The notes beneath the pieces were generated by a model. It ran no database searches. It saw only the letters and a list, made by a program, of their open reading frames with translations, and was not told the origin of the DNA. DNA of 64,000 bases. It comes from Zonotrichia leucophrys gambelii. Taxonomy: Eukaryota; Chordata; Aves; Passeriformes; Passerellidae. This document shows positions 38,201 to 52,445 of this stretch, in pieces. Both the position numbers and the translations under genes were made by a program. Each line of letters begins with the position of its first letter. The first letter of the stretch is position 1. The stretch lies in NCBI RefSeq assembly GCF_028769735.1, contig NC_088177.1, positions 27,250,099 to 27,314,098 of the forward strand, written 5' to 3'.

Positions 38201-41200
38201 AGAAAAATTAATTGAATGAGAATACCAGAAATACCATACTGTAGCAGTGATGACCAATTTATGCTAGGAACATTACTCTATCCATTAAAAAAGAAAAAGC
38301 AATAAAAAGGAATTCCCTTTCATCCCAACCCTCCAGCAAACGCAGTGTCAAAATTCACAAAGTGCACTGAGCAAGAAGTGCAGGATTTGAAAGGTTTCAC
38401 TCTGCTACAAAAAAGCAGAGAATTTGGTGAAAATATACCAGTGACCTCAGACTACTATCAATGGGTGTGGGAAATACCAAAACCCAAACACTAGACAAGC
38501 TGACAGCTGAGTCAAATACAACCTGAACCAGAAATGAAAATTCCTGCCTGTCTGCACATCTATTGTTCTGTTCCACGCATACAAATAAGGTCAATCTGCC
38601 AGTGATATCCAACACTATGGTCTCTAGCCAACACCCAGTCACCAGCCTAAGTCAAATCTTCAGAAAATAATCCAAAAGGCGAGATGCCCACATAATAAAT
38701 GTCAAATAAAATGCAGAGGAATTTTTACTAGACAATGGGTAACCAATGAGGACTCTCAAGCCATAGCCAGACTGCATACAATTGAGCAGTACGAACAAAA
38801 ACTGGTGACAAATAGGATGCCAAGCACTTATTAAACACTACACTATTCTTATTTTCAGGTGTTATTAATACTTTAACTAATGGTTGTATTTCAAACCTTT
38901 TCTCTGGATTGCAAAAGGAAGAACCTGCTGAGCTGCTAGTGCTGGACTAGCAGTAGAGATGTGAAATCAGTTTGCATGACCAGTTGCATCCGGAAATCCA
39001 TTTATAACGAGGACTTCTGTGGGACTTGAGCAGTTTAACTGTTCCATACCTAACTTCTCCATTTGAAAAAATAAAATAAAATTTTAAAAAAATTAATCTA
39101 ATATCTTATTGTCACCCATCCCTTAACTGGGCTTTTAGTGGTTACAAGTAAAGGGTTTGCTTCAAGACCACCAGTTAGAGAGAACCTGTTTCATTAAACA
39201 AGTCAAAACAATTAAAGAAAGTATTTTGCACTTTCAGCAATAATAGGTTGGGGGGGAAGGAAAATTTTAGTGTCAAGTCTGGAAATTAAAGTGTGATATG
39301 AACTTCAGGATTCTATCTCTAAGTTAGATCAGTAAGTGGATGGGAAAGTACTGTTTCTTCTGATACAGGGTGATATCCTGACACTTGAATTTAAAAGACA
39401 AAATAAATTCCCCACATGGGAAAAATTTAAAGCATCTAGCAGTATTTTAGTACACATGAAGCAGTTAAAAGCCATTTATTTCTCCTCTCAAAGATAATCC
39501 CTACTAATTGCTCTAGTTGTGGAAATACATTTTGTGGGAAAGGATAATGAAGCCTACTTGTCAAATTGCTCATGTCATTATTTCACTGCAGATTGCAAAT
39601 ACTATAGCCAGACCCATTCCCAGCAGGCTGAATATCAGCCTACAGAAAAGGACCCTTGCATAAGCCACTCTGACCTTTCTTGCTAGTTTCTTCTGACCTT
39701 GCTGACCTCATTAGACTGGTATAAAGAAAATAAAGGAGCTGTTGGGTACTCTTGATGGATTAGAAATAACAAGAATGTGTCTAGGACTTACTTAAGTACT
39801 AAACCAGACCACTGAATTATAATGCTTTTCAAACAATCAAAAGAATAATAGGGATAGTGATGAAGAAACAGAGGTAGAAAGAAAGAGATTCTTAAAATAT
39901 TGTGAATAGTATGCTTTTTGGAAATTGTTCATCAGCATCCTTAACTACTTATTCTGCTGCCATTTTACATGGTTGATTTTTTAAGGCCCCATTTGAGTGA
40001 GAACAAATATTAGAAGCCAATGGTCCCAGCACAATTATTTTGATTAACCATGAATCCAACTTAAGCACCTTGCTGAAAGAGGGCTTTAATCTCCTCTGGT
40101 CAGATGTATTTAATGAATTCTTCAAATTCCCAAAGGAAGGAAACTCTAGAGGATAGAATGCAAGTCTCTGAATTCCCTGTGTCGCATTTCAAACACTACA
40201 TCATACTATCAACAAAATCTGTGTCTTACCAGACAGAAGGGTGGAGATACTATCAAAGTGTTTATTCTTTACATAATACATACCTCCTCCAGTGGAATTA
40301 CTTTGGGTTTTTAAACTGTCTCCCAGCCCTGAAATGGACAAGTCGTGCATTTCTATAGCTTACATCATAAGAAATACAAATCTACAAATTAATTTTGCTC
40401 TCTGCATAGTGGATTTTGTCATCCTCAGTAAATATTTATTTTTAGCTAATACTGGCACCTGAGCAAAACTCTCAGAAAGGAAACCACAGGCCACAACTTA
40501 TAACACAAACCTCAAGTACTACAATATAAATTTTACAGCAATTGCAACATAGGACACATATTTTTTTATCTTTTTATTCTGTATTAATAATTTCTAGGAA
40601 AAAAAGTGCTATGAGAGAATTTATACTCACAGAAATCATCCAAGCTCCTATATATTGCAATTGCTAATTAAAAGCTTTTGAATTTAACCGCTGGAAAGTA
40701 TTTATGGGAAGAGAAGAATTTTTTCTTTATATGCTTAACTACTCCTAAAAGAAGACACTAGCAGATAGGCTGACCTCAGCCAAAGGGTTCAGGCTTTATT
40801 ATGCTATGCATTAAAATGCAGGCACCATCACATAAAATTAAATTATGTCCTTTTTAAAAATAAGACTATGCCATCATTTGTTCCTGAAACATCCTCTGTT
40901 CAGCTGTCCTGCAGTTTTATAGATCCTGACATGGGAAAACTGTTGCATTTGTGATAGTGGTGATTGTCTCCTTCAGAAATTTATAGCCTTTGGTAAATCT
41001 CTGTATGTCTCACATCTCTCCTGTGCCAAGTGCACAATCCAGCCCCAAGCCAGCACCACTGGAGAGGCTGCAAACACTGCATTTGTGCAGGAACTCTCAT
41101 CAGGCTTCATCCTCAAGAGCTAAAATGTCTTAAAGCAGCCACTGGATCCAGATACCCTCATACTACACAGAGCTAAGTTAGATGACACAGTGGTTAAAAA

Positions 41201-43369
41201 ACAACTTAATCAGGTTGCTAGCACAGATTTCACGGCTGCAGTATCTGGGCAGCTGTTCTAGCACAATTGGATTAGTGATTTATGCTGTCTCTCCACTCTG
41301 CCCATTTTAAAACAATGGATTGAGATTTGAACATGTAAATTTTTCATCCTCATCACTCTTCAGACCTTGTGAATGCAGAGTAATTTCAAGACCTGTAGGA
41401 GGATTTTGGTTCATTTTTTTGTTTGGGGGACTGTTTGTTTTGTTTTGGAGGTAATCTTTTTACCCCCTTTGTTGTTAGCTAGAGATTGTGGTGTAAAGAT
41501 AAATGGTGGACAAGGACCTTGCAGTTGGATATTTAAAATAAACAAAAAGAAAAGCCCAACAAAAAACCAACCAAACAAAATCAAAACAGAATTGCAGTCC
41601 ACTAGCAATTCCTTCATCTTACATGTGATATGGGTAAAACGTGTTTCTTCAAAATTTTGTCATCTTACATTTCTATCATTTGTCTGCCCTGTAGCGAAAG
41701 AGAAATTCAAGAATCCCATCTATATGAGGTTAAATTATTAATTTCCCACCTTGACCTTGTTTTGGAATATGCTTATTTCTGTGAATTAGCTACAGCAGTT
41801 AACCTGCCATTTACAGAGCACATAGAGCAAAATTGCTCTTCACAAAACAAAGGTGAGCAAAAAATAAAAAACATGCCTATTCTTTTATCATTTTATTTCT
41901 CCTTTTATCTCATGTATTAGATAGGTTACTTATGTTCTTTACTAAATAAATCCCAGAAAAAGAAACCCTTTTCAACTAATCTCCTACACAGACCAGAAAC
42001 CCAACTTTGAGTACCAGAGGGAGAGGTGGGGAGGGGGTGGGAACTCCTATCCTTCCTCCACATCTCAAATCAGAACAATATGACAAATTGTCACACGTAG
42101 AACCACAAAAACCAGACAGGTTTAATGTCTGCATCATGGTTAACTCCTAAATCAAACAAACCCTTCAGAAGAAGGGCTACCTACAGTCATGCTTTCTGAT
42201 TTTTCCTTCATCAGTATATGCAACATTTAAAAATAACATTCTAATAACAAACAAATAAAAGATAAATACCCATTTCCAGTATCCCAGTAAAGCTTACATG
42301 AAATTATGAATTAGTTAACCAAGAGAAGTTGCTATCATAGTTTTCTTGCTACCAAGCATTTGAAGTTACTTTGTGGCATTAGTAAAATATTTTACTGATT
42401 ACAGAGACTTCTCTGAAGACATTTACTACTTGAGATGTGTTGGCCAGCTCTTTGTGGCCGAATAAATCATATCCCTTACTTCCAGTCTCTGGAAAAAATA
42501 AATCACACCATGATGTGACAATTAAAACAAAAGCCTTGAAAGTACCTCTTCAGATAACTTGGTGTTTCCCTTTCCAAAATTTTAAACAACAGATACTTTT
42601 GCAAGCAAGTGACAAAGGATGTAAATACACAATAATAATTTATTTAAAAATACAGACAATAAGTTAGGAACATTTTACCTGCATAAATCTCACTGGAAGT
42701 TGCTGATGTATGCTGATCCAATAGGTTTCTGCATGAATTTTAAGCATTTTTAAACACAAAGGTGCAGCTAGAAAACTGGGGGTTTTTTTTAAACTTACGT
42801 TCTTCTAAAAGTGCTAATCAAAATCCCTGCAGAGATGTAAAATATAGCATCATGTTTTGTACCATCAAATGGTACAAAATGAAATTGGACTTGTGTAACT
42901 GTAGAGATATATGCACATGAATAACTGCTACTGTACTACTGACCTTGTGATCTCAAAGAATGCCAGTTTCTCTCAGGAGATTTTTAGACCTCTGAAATCA
43001 TGTTTTCAGTCTGTAGACATTTCCTTAATCTGTCCTTTAAAAAATGAAATTCATGTCTCATTACTGTTAAAATGATACCAGCAAAGTCTTAGAATTTCTA
43101 TCAAAACTTATGTGATGCCACGTGCAAACTCACAGAATAAAGAGAAAATTGTGTTTGTTTGCAATGAAGCCAGGTTACCATATTAGGGTGAAAAAATTCA
43201 GAACAGCATATTTATATATAAAAAATAAATGATCTTACAGCCAATATGCACATTTGATTTCTAGTACACATGAGGTACTTGTGCTCTGACACATCAGGGA
43301 GTCTGAAAACCTTCCTGTATTTCACTGAGCAGGGCAAAATTCAGTAATTGCAAGGACAATTAAACATTA
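35201..43369. other. AT-rich non-coding stretch, nothing identified
   Basis: I find no exon, RNA gene or named repeat. Open frames are short and unrecognised. There is one acceptor-like site before an open stretch near 36296-36470 on the plus strand, which I could not tie to any gene. Confidence 0.6.
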
Positions 43370-43460
43370 ATCCTGCTTGCCATGGCAGGTGACAGACTTG
43401 CCATCTGTTGAAGTCCTTAAAATGAGGTTGGATATCTTTCTAAAATACACTTTTGGATAT
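43370..43460 (+). mobile_element. Short old CR1-like fragment, plus strand
   Basis: GTTGAAGTCCTTAAAATGAGG followed by TTGGATATCTTTCTAAAA resembles the 'gaagtctttaaaa...aggttggatgtctttctaaaa' region of older CR1 families. No RT or 3' tail is present. The neighbouring LTR begins about 130 bp to the right. Confidence 0.5.
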
Positions 43461-43591
43461 AGTTTTTGGAAAAGCAAAACTAAAAACAAACTAACATTTA
43501 ATCCATACTGCAAAACTGTGGTCATCATATAGAGAGAAGGGGCTGATGGCACAAGGCAGTGACAGCAGCTTTGCCACCAGAGATGCCTGTT

Positions 43592-44155
43592 TGTGCCATG
43601 GTTTAACCCCAGCCAGCAGCCAAGCCTTGCGCAGCCACTCGCCCGCTGCCCCTGCAGCAGGACTGTGAGGAGAATCAAAAGGGAAAAGCAAGAAAACTCA
43701 TGGGTTTAACAGGGAAAGCAAAGGCCACACATGCAAGCAGAGCAAAACAAGGAATTAATTCACCGCTTCCCACAGATAGGCAGGCTCAGCCATCTCCAAG
43801 AGAGCAGGGCCCCATCACAGGTCACGGTGACTTGGGAAGACAAATGCCAGCACTCCAGATGTCCTCCCCCTTTCCTCTTTTTCGCCCCACTTTCTATGCT
43901 GGGCGTGATGCCACGAGGTCTGGCATGTCCCTTTGGTCAGCTGGGGTCCCTGTCCCAGCTGTGCCTCCCAGGCACCCCCAGCCCCTCTGCAGTGCGGCCG
44001 TACAAGGAGCAGAAAGGGCCCTGGCTCAGAGCAAGCCCTGCTCAGCAATAACAAAACAGCTCTGGGTTATCAACCTGTGCTCAGCACAACCCAAAACACA
44101 GCCCCTACCAGCTGCTGTGCACAAAGCTAACTCTGCCCCAGCCAAAACCAGCACA
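43592..44155 (-). mobile_element. Solo ERV LTR, minus strand
   Basis: On the minus strand the element opens TGTGCTGGTTTTGGCTGG and closes with GGGGTTAAACCATGGCACA, both hallmarks of a very common avian ERV LTR. The termini are TGTGC and GCACA. Flanking 5-mers CTGTT (43587-43591) and CTGTG (44156-44160) match at 4 of 5 bases, consistent with an aged target duplication. The element is 564 bp, notably GC-rich, and has no internal retroviral genes. The 166-codon open frame across it is a by-product of composition. The expected TATA region near 43895 is altered, so promoter activity looks weakened. Confidence 0.85.
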
Positions 44156-47100
44156 CTGTGCCTTTCCATTCTGCCCCCAACACTTGTGATCTGGCTTTAA
44201 AATAACGTAGGAATCCTAACTTAGTTGGTCTTAGCTTTGGTACAGACTCCAGTTAGACCTCGGGTGATTTTCACCTCCTCCTTCAGCACAGGCCTCAGTT
44301 CTCTGGGCATACAGCTCTTACAAACTGTGTTAGCCATGGTTTTGAGAATCAGGGCTGCAAGGCTTGCTATTGTGACATTCTGCTTAAGGGATGCATAAGA
44401 ATTTTTAAGATCAAAATGATTTTTGGAAAAAAAGTTTTTGATCATGATACAGGAGGTGTAGGTGATAATTAAATTCGGCACCATAAAGGCAAACTACATC
44501 AACTCCCAAAAGCATTTAGTACTGGCTGTTTCACACAAGTAATTAATATTACTTGCCAATACTACTTTAAAATGCCAACTACTGCTGCTGTTTGCATGTA
44601 TCAGAGTGTACACAGATGGACACAGAGCATCCAACTCCAGCTTTCTGAAGCAGGAAAGAAGGTAACAAACAAAAAACATTTTCTTTTCTGAGTTATGCAA
44701 ACAAATGAGTCTATAGCTAATATAATAACACATGACTGAAGTGCTGGTGCAAAGCATGCTGTGCAGTATGGATGAACCTGAGTGGGCTGCATAAACTTCA
44801 AAGCAATAAACACGCTACAAAAGACGCGTGGGCAGAGAGAAAATGGAAAATATAGGAGACACAGGGAGGTGGTTCCATTATCAGCTGCAGGATACATATG
44901 ATATTGCACATGGGAACAGTGAGGAAGGACTGCAAAAGATGGATCTGAACAGATTCACCTCAGCCCTTAGTAGTTCCACAAAATGCCATGATAGTCTCTC
45001 ATGGATATGACAGGGTTTTAGTAATTAGCAGGCGATCCATTAAGTTATGAAAAATAAAATCTGGTCTCAAAAGCCCCTCTTGTCAATTTCTTTGTCCTTC
45101 ATTTATGTGAAACTAAAGATTTCTTTACACTACAAAGCACAATAAACAATTCAAAGTAGAACATTTTGTTTATCTAAACACTACCAAAGTCACCCCAATT
45201 AGAAAAAACTAAAATAAAATAAAAAATGTAAATCCTTTCTTGAAGAGCCCATTTTAACAAAAAATTATGAAAATTCAGGCCTGGCTCATCTGCAAGCCAA
45301 AATTCTAGACAATTCACAACATTTAATGACTTTGTTGGGCACATGCTCTGACCCAGCACCTCCTCTTCGGTGTTAATCTCATTGTGAGAACTGTATATTT
45401 AAAATGCCAACTCAATTTTTTATCTGAAATGTCACATTTTGTCATCTCTCCTAGCTGTTCTTCTGTCTGTCTGCAGAATAGTCTCATTTTTTGAGAAAAT
45501 TCTCACTTCCTTAAAGGCAACGACAAGATGAATTTACTACAGCCAAAAGCATTTTTGATGCTTGTTCAAAGTCTGAAGTTTGGGCAGCTTTATTCATACT
45601 GTGGCCTACTGACTTGTGATGTTAGTGAAATCAATAAATTCACAACAAGTCTTTCTACTGCAAGCCATTATAAACCACACACTGGTGGGCATAAAAATAA
45701 TACATTATTTTTATGCAATTGTAACTACTTAAATAGTGTTACCTTCTTCCTAAGAACATTCAATTGGGCATGACAACAAAGGTAAAAATTTCTACTAATT
45801 TTAAATAGTAGTATTTAAAATGGTATCTGTGCTGCAAAACTTTTTATGTCCATTTCACACTAATCACTCAAAACTAAGAATACTATTTAAGTAAAACAAT
45901 GTGTAAAAGATGAAAAATAGTAATAGAAGTCAACGGGTATTCTCCATTAAAAAAAAAAAAGACACGATCACTTTTTGGTAAAATGTAGGTCACCTACGGT
46001 TGCCATAGTAACCACTGCTGAACTATTGCTCTACAGATGACCACTGCCTATGGCTGCTTTCTTTGCTAGCAGTCATACCTCAATTAAAACAAGAAAGAGT
46101 TTGGAATTGACATTAGTTTAGTTGCAAATAACACTGCTTAAACATTTTCAAAAGCATCTCCTAATATCCTAGTCTAAATAAAATACTCAGACAACCAGCT
46201 GACAACACACAAAACCTACTTTTCAGTACTTAGAAATCTGTTCTTTGTCTGTATCTAAAGCCTGGAGTTTCCAAAATGGAGATAATCAACTTTACAATAA
46301 GCTGCAAATACAAAACATATTTATACAGAGCAATTCACTAAACATCAGTAACTCAACAAGTTAGCTGGAATTCAACAAGCACTAACATCAAGTTAAGCTT
46401 CACAGCAAGTCCTGTGACAGTATATTCAGCACCTTCACTCCAAGTGGAGTTAATGCCTTGGCACATTATTATTTTGCACACAAGCACCCAGTGAAAACCA
46501 TGTAACAAGGAGCCATGGATAATAACAGCTGAAGCCTCACTTGGGATGAAGTCATTGAGTCTTCAATCACTTTGATGGTGAAACTCCCTTTCTCACCACT
46601 GTTACTCTGGGGCATACGTAGTTGATGATGAATTCATTAAAATACAAAAGACTCCACATTACAAAAAGAGTCTTAATTGGCTTTGATAGTGAACTGGGAA
46701 ATAACAGGACTACAAACCAATGTCCTTGATAACTGCTAACTGGTTTTCCCCTTCAGAACAGTCATATCACTATTACGTAAGTTCAGACTAAATGAGCTGC
46801 TTATCTTCTCTCCTTTTTTTGTTTGGTTTCTCTGTTTGATTTTTTATGTTTGGTTGGTTTGGGTTTTTCTTTTTGCTTGGAAGGATTTTTTGCTGGTTTT
46901 GGGGTTTTTGAGATTTTTTTGGCTACATGTATTATAAAAACTCTGAAATATAAACTTTGAGGCCTGGATGCTGCCGAAATGCCTTAATGCTATTAGCACT
47001 ACAAACACATTGTGGTAGGGTAGCATCAGTAGTCACAGAGTCAGAGCACCAAAAATGCTGCATTTTTAGTGAACAAAATAATGATGATCAATTTTGTTGA

Positions 47101-48315
47101 ATACCATCTGTGAAGAATCATATCCCCTCACTTGCTTTAATTCTTGAAAGCTCAAAACAGACAGATGAACAGGTAGATGATCTCAGGACACCACAGCAAG
47201 ACTGCTGGGAAGCCAAACAGACAAACCCTCACAGAACAGAGACAGCTCGTGAAAGCTTTAGAATCAAACAATTAATGTAACTGTTTTGGCAAATTCCAAA
47301 GAAATTATAGTTTGTTTATAGTTTCCCAACTGCATCGCTACAGTAGGAGGGAGAGGACTGAGACTCAATTTCTTTATATTCCTGTAAGGATCAGGACCTT
47401 AAATACACTTTCACACACAGTGCACATCAGGGGACTGCCCTGGGCACCAGGATGTCTCAGTAAGACTAAAACACACATGGGAGATGGGGCTGGTGTACAG
47501 AGGAAGAAGAAAGGAAGAAGTCAATACAGTCTCCAGCAAGCAGAATACTTTCCTTTTTTCCTAATGTTTCAATCAAAATTCATGAAATCTTTGCCCTTGA
47601 TTTCCATGGATTCATTTCTCCCTGCAGTTTATAAAACAGCAACTACATGCATTTACTGTCTTATACTGGAGAAAATCAGTCTGTGTTTTCTGTATACAGA
47701 TACAGGCTTTCATCTTAAGGAGGTCCAGGTCCCCAGTAGAGCCAAAAGTTCTAGTACAATACAAATGATGTAAGAAAAATTAGAATGTAAAACTCGACCA
47801 CCAAAGTCTGGTAAGACTGCAAACAGAGATAAAATACAGTTGCATCTTTCTTGTAAGCATTAGAATGGTTTCATTATGAAGCACCAAGACAAAACACTAA
47901 GTTCATCTGCTTGTTAACTCTGCTTTGCAAGCAGAACTGCTAGTCTATTTAAAAAAAAACACAAAAAGACCAACCAAGCCAAATGCCAGAGAAGGCTGTT
48001 TCCAGCTCACTGCTAGAGACTTAAACTCAGCATGTTCACACAAGCCACAGCTGTATCAACTGATAGAGGAAAAAACCTTTGAGCAGGCACAAGCGCCTGG
48101 AAGGAACTTCCTTTGGAAGATCCACTACCAACAGAATCTGTGCTGTTATGTTGGAGTTAACTGCCCTCAGTCGTCCCTATTGCTAAGTTAGTGCTTGGCT
48201 AAATCAGAGCAAAGAGCAGAGGAGCAATGTTCAGAAAGGAGAAAACACTGCACAATGGCACCTGTATTGAGGGTGCTCCAGCCTGAAATTAGTGACAAAG
48301 GTCACTGTAATGGAC
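44156..48315. other. Non-coding stretch, nothing identified
   Basis: I see no supported gene. A minus-strand frame at 44221-44484 and a 153-codon plus frame at 47312-47773 resemble no family known to me. One G/T-rich low-complexity tract is listed separately. Confidence 0.6.
46812..46922. repeat. T/G-rich low-complexity tract
   Basis: About 110 bp are almost entirely T and G on the plus strand, with repeated GGTTT and GTTTGG words. It is simple sequence with no element recognised. Confidence 0.75.
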
Positions 48316-48425
48316 AATCACAGAATGGTTTGGTTTGGAGGGGGCCTTAAGGACCATCTAGTTCCAACCTCCCACCCCCGGGCAGGATTCTGAGGATGCG
48401 GCTGCTCAGAGTCTCCCCCATCCTA
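48316..48425 (-). mobile_element. CR1 3' end fragment, minus strand
   Basis: The plus strand reads AATCACAGAATGGTTTGG, then GGCCTTAAGGACCATCTAGT, TCCAACC and CCCGGGCAGG. This is the classic reverse-complement 3' end of an avian CR1. It is about 110 bp and severely 5'-truncated. It has the same orientation as CSRNP3. Confidence 0.9.
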
Positions 48426-51400
48426 CCTGGTCAGTAAGACAACATACTCTGTCAAATCACTGAATCTAACTTGGCTTTAAATTTCAAAACATCTTTAAAA
48501 CCATCTTTACACAGACCAGTAGGAAACATTTTAAACTAGTTCGAAATGAAGAATATGTACTGGTCACGGCACTAGATGAGGAGAGAGGATATAGCAATAA
48601 TCTTTCTGAGGCTTCATTTGCTTTGTAAGAGCACATAAAGCAATTCAAAGAAAGCTGCTGAAGGCCACTGGGACTCTCACCAGTAATAAAAGTGAGCATT
48701 AGGATATAGCAGTCAGGAGAAAGCAAGCACAAAACTTTTTTCAGACAAAAATGAATCTATTCATAGTTATAAACTGGTAACAGAAAAATCCATTTTTCCC
48801 TTCTTTGTGATTTGATTCACCAATTATTTCCCTACAGAAGCTAGTGTAATGGTACCAGGCCACCCACAGCTTTCACTGGTATCCAAATGTTGTCATAATG
48901 CTTCCTTTTACCTGAAAAAAGGGACAGCTACTTTTAGTACCCAAGACATCTTCAGGCTTTTTTACCTTTAGAAACAACATTTTAAAATTCTGATCTTATT
49001 TGACAAAGATCATGGAGCAAGTCTTCACTAAAATAAAAAATCACCTACTTCCCAATCTTATCATTTCTGCAGAGAAGGATTTTATCTGAGACTAGCTCAA
49101 GCTAGAAGTTAGCTGAAAAAAAAAAACTTTGGAAATAATTTGAAAAACTGTGAGCTTAGGCGTGTTCATCCCTCTTTGTCAAAAAAGCCATGGTAATCAT
49201 GATTTTGCATTTCTAAAATTACATGCATCACTGGTGAGAGAAAAAAGAAACTTTATATTCTTTGACTTTATAAATGAGACTGTAAAGTTATTAAAATTAT
49301 TTTGCATATTGTAACAGCATCTAGAGAGAGCAACTGCTATAAAGTCTAAAACCGGTGGCTAAGATATGATCTGGTATAATTTTAATTCTGTAGAACAAAT
49401 CAAGGACAATATCTAACCATCATGTTTACTTTTTATCCAATCTCACAGACAATATTCGATCAGCAAACAGAATCCCATACATTGTGTTAGCATCATTCTG
49501 AACTAAGAATTGCTGGCAAAAGATGGTTCCAGAGCTGCTGACAGTGCACACTCCTGAATACAGACCAGGCCTTATACATATGTCCTGAGTGCAAGGTGCT
49601 TTTCTCTAATACATGCAGCACAGATACAGATGTGCCATAGAATCAAAATCAACACTTCCCAGTATTTTTCTAATTTGTTTTTGATATATGTTCCATATAC
49701 ATCAATGTAGTGAAAGAGGATGAGTCACTTTCAATGACTAAGAATTTGCAAACTCCTGGAGCATTAAATTCCTTTGATCTTGATAAGCTGGCTCGTTCTC
49801 ATTCTGTTCATTACCCCCTCCTTTTCCCAGTTTTGAGCCAGCCAATCTGTAGCCCTTTCTGCAAGCTGACATATTTACCAAGTAAAATCTGTTACCACTG
49901 CTTTCCTGCTCTTACTGAAAAACACCCTGTTGCTTGTCAAGCTCCTCATCTTGGGGAACCTCCTTCTCTTTTCCTTCACATATGACATAGTCCACAAGCT
50001 CTCTTCCCACCCTGATGAGCTCATTATTAGCTCCTCTCTGTATTTCCCCTGTAACCACAAACTGTTCACCTGTGCATTCTGTTAATCTCCTTTTTTCCCA
50101 CACCCACCTAATGTAATTTCATCATTAGTTCCCAAGTACCATTTTGCTGATGACTCACAAAAATTGCCTAAGAATCTCAAAAAATAATCCAGTTGTGTTG
50201 CTTTGAACCATGTCTTGATAAGTATCTTTCTCTAAGGGTTAACCTGGGAATGTCACTACCTACATGATTTGAAAAATATGAATGTCTTAAATTGTAAGCA
50301 TAAATTATCATTAATTTTCCAGATAATTATTTAGCAACTGTAACAGGGCTATTTTCTCATCTGTTCTGTTTGAAAAATTAGTGTATATGGAGCCTGCCAC
50401 AAACAGGTATCTACATTTAGACAGCAATTCAATTTCAATACTGATTAGTGAAAAGCATCTTGATATTTTCACTCTTCTCCTTTGATGGAAAAATACTTCA
50501 CAGCTCCAAAAAATCCTTTAGTGCTTGATTCTTTACCAATCAAAAAAATCACAGTTGTCATAGAAACTGTAAAAACTGAAGTCAGTCATGACATAACAAC
50601 AGAGCAATGGAAAATGTCTGCAGGCTCAGGTTTTTGTACTGGAGGTATTTCTATGAATTTAACCAGGGAGTCTACAAGTTTCCAAATCTAACAAAGAATA
50701 TTATAACAATAGGCATTATTATGGTTTTTAATAATCTGTTCAGAGTCTGGAAAGTAATGGCATTTATTGCTATTGCTCCTGCTCTACACACTGGCTACAT
50801 TAACAGCAAACAGACTCTTCTCAAAACACTCAGTGCAAGCTTATGGTGTAAGGCAACAGAATTTCTCTGATCACACATCTTAGATAGCCTGGAGGGACTT
50901 TTGGTCAATGTTCTCAGCATTCCTGAGATCCCATTTTTGCAATTTTTAAGCTGACACAAACCACTTTAAAAATCTATGTTGCCAATAGTTTCTGTCTCTT
51001 ACAAATGCTGTTCAGAAAAAGACTTCTATCTGCAGACCTCTGCCCCACACAAGACAGTTCAGCTCCATTCCAAACATTATCTCAGGCTTTTTCCCTATGA
51101 CATGAAACTGTAAAATATAACTCTACTCCTGACTAAAACAGGTTACAAGAATCTTCTCCTCTCCATAACCAAGAGCTAAATCATATACCAACTTCAATTC
51201 CAGGGCTCTTCCTGCCTTTTATTGGAACCACTTGACACTTCATAATTACTAACTGACAGGGCTGCCTTACTGCAAACACTTGCCCTTCAAGCAGAGATCA
51301 CCCTGCTGAAAAGAAAATAGTCATAATACACAGGAATATTACTGGACTGGCCTCACTGCAGGTGAGCAAACTGATTAGCTGAACTACAAGTAACACGAAA

Positions 51401-52199
51401 AGCAGTGATGTGGAAGTACTCAGATCTTAAAATAACCATCTCAGAAGCCTTGAATTAAGTTTAATGGAGAAATTTAAGGGAGTTATTTTTGTTTCAGCTG
51501 GTTTCCTCCAGCATATTGTCCCTCTGAACCTTTAATTTATTCTTTCCAGATAACTAGGTACACATATTTTGAATAGAGAGCAAACAGGTACTTGGATTCC
51601 CTATGCTTTCCTAGAATTGCCTTAAATAAACTGTTTTATCATGATAGCATCTAGGAATTTCCAGACCTGCTAAACAACTTTAGATGCTCACACCACACCC
51701 ACATTCCCACCCTGCTTAAGGATTACATTTAATGGGAGGGTGAGCATACTTGGTGTGTAACATGCTTCAGCAGCCTACTGAAGTTTCACTGGCATATATA
51801 CAGAGAAACTTTCCAGCTGCACCTAAGATAGAGACAGCAAAATTTGCCTGTTAACTTCCCTAACCATGAGTTTAGGAATTAAAACCAAAGCGAAATCCTG
51901 ATTCCAGTAAAATAACCAGCAAACAACCCATGAGTGAAATAATAAACTTATTTTACATGGAAAAAGGAAAAAAACTCACAATTCAAATCTCCTTAAAAAG
52001 AACAGCATGACTTATTTGTTTACTGCAGGGTTCTTATTAGAAGAGTACCTGATTCACACAAGTCCATAAACCTCAGTGGGACAGAGACAAATATATTTCT
52101 TCTGTTACCATAGTTGAGACCCTAAAGTTCTGTGGCATTCTGTCACAGACTTTACACTTAAAATATCCCTCAAGGCTTCTGTATGTCATAGCACAATTA
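48426..52199. other. Non-coding stretch, nothing identified
   Basis: No exon, RNA gene or repeat family could be recognised. Open frames are 60-91 codons and look random. Confidence 0.6.
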
Positions 52200-52320
52200 C
52201 TGCACATGTACATGCATATGTACACAAGCACATGTACACAAGTGTCACTTGAAAAAGCACATACACAAAAGCATAACATCCATAGTTATGCATATATGCA
52301 TGTGAACGCATGCATGCAGA
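52200..52320. repeat. CA/TG-rich alternating purine-pyrimidine tract
   Basis: The stretch is rich in ACATGTACA, GCATATGTACACA and GCATGCATGC words. GCACATGTACA occurs twice, near 52202 and 52229. It is a degenerate dinucleotide-type repeat. It lies about 420-540 bp past the donor of exon copy B in the direction of transcription. Confidence 0.65.
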
Positions 52321-52399
52321 CTTCCATCTTTAATTCTGAAAAAGGCACGCTCATTTCACATTACTGCCAATATTCCCCCTTCTCCCAAATCATCACCCA

Positions 52400-52445
52400 A
52401 AATGGAAGACATTCTCCTATGCTTAAATGGAAGACATTCTCCTAT
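52400..52445. repeat. 21-bp direct duplication
   Basis: An identical 21-bp word (AAATGGAAGAC...TCCTAT) occurs at 52400-52420 and 52425-52445, separated by GCTT. It is a two-copy tandem repeat with period 25 bp. Confidence 0.95.

Noticed and set aside
43700..44200. 166-codon plus-strand open frame (and shorter frames on both strands)
   Set aside because: It lies in a GC-rich non-coding LTR read in the antisense direction; no retroviral or host motif is present.
47312..47773. 153-codon plus-strand open frame
   Set aside because: Unrecognised, no splice or promoter context, low-information composition. I could not support it as a gene.
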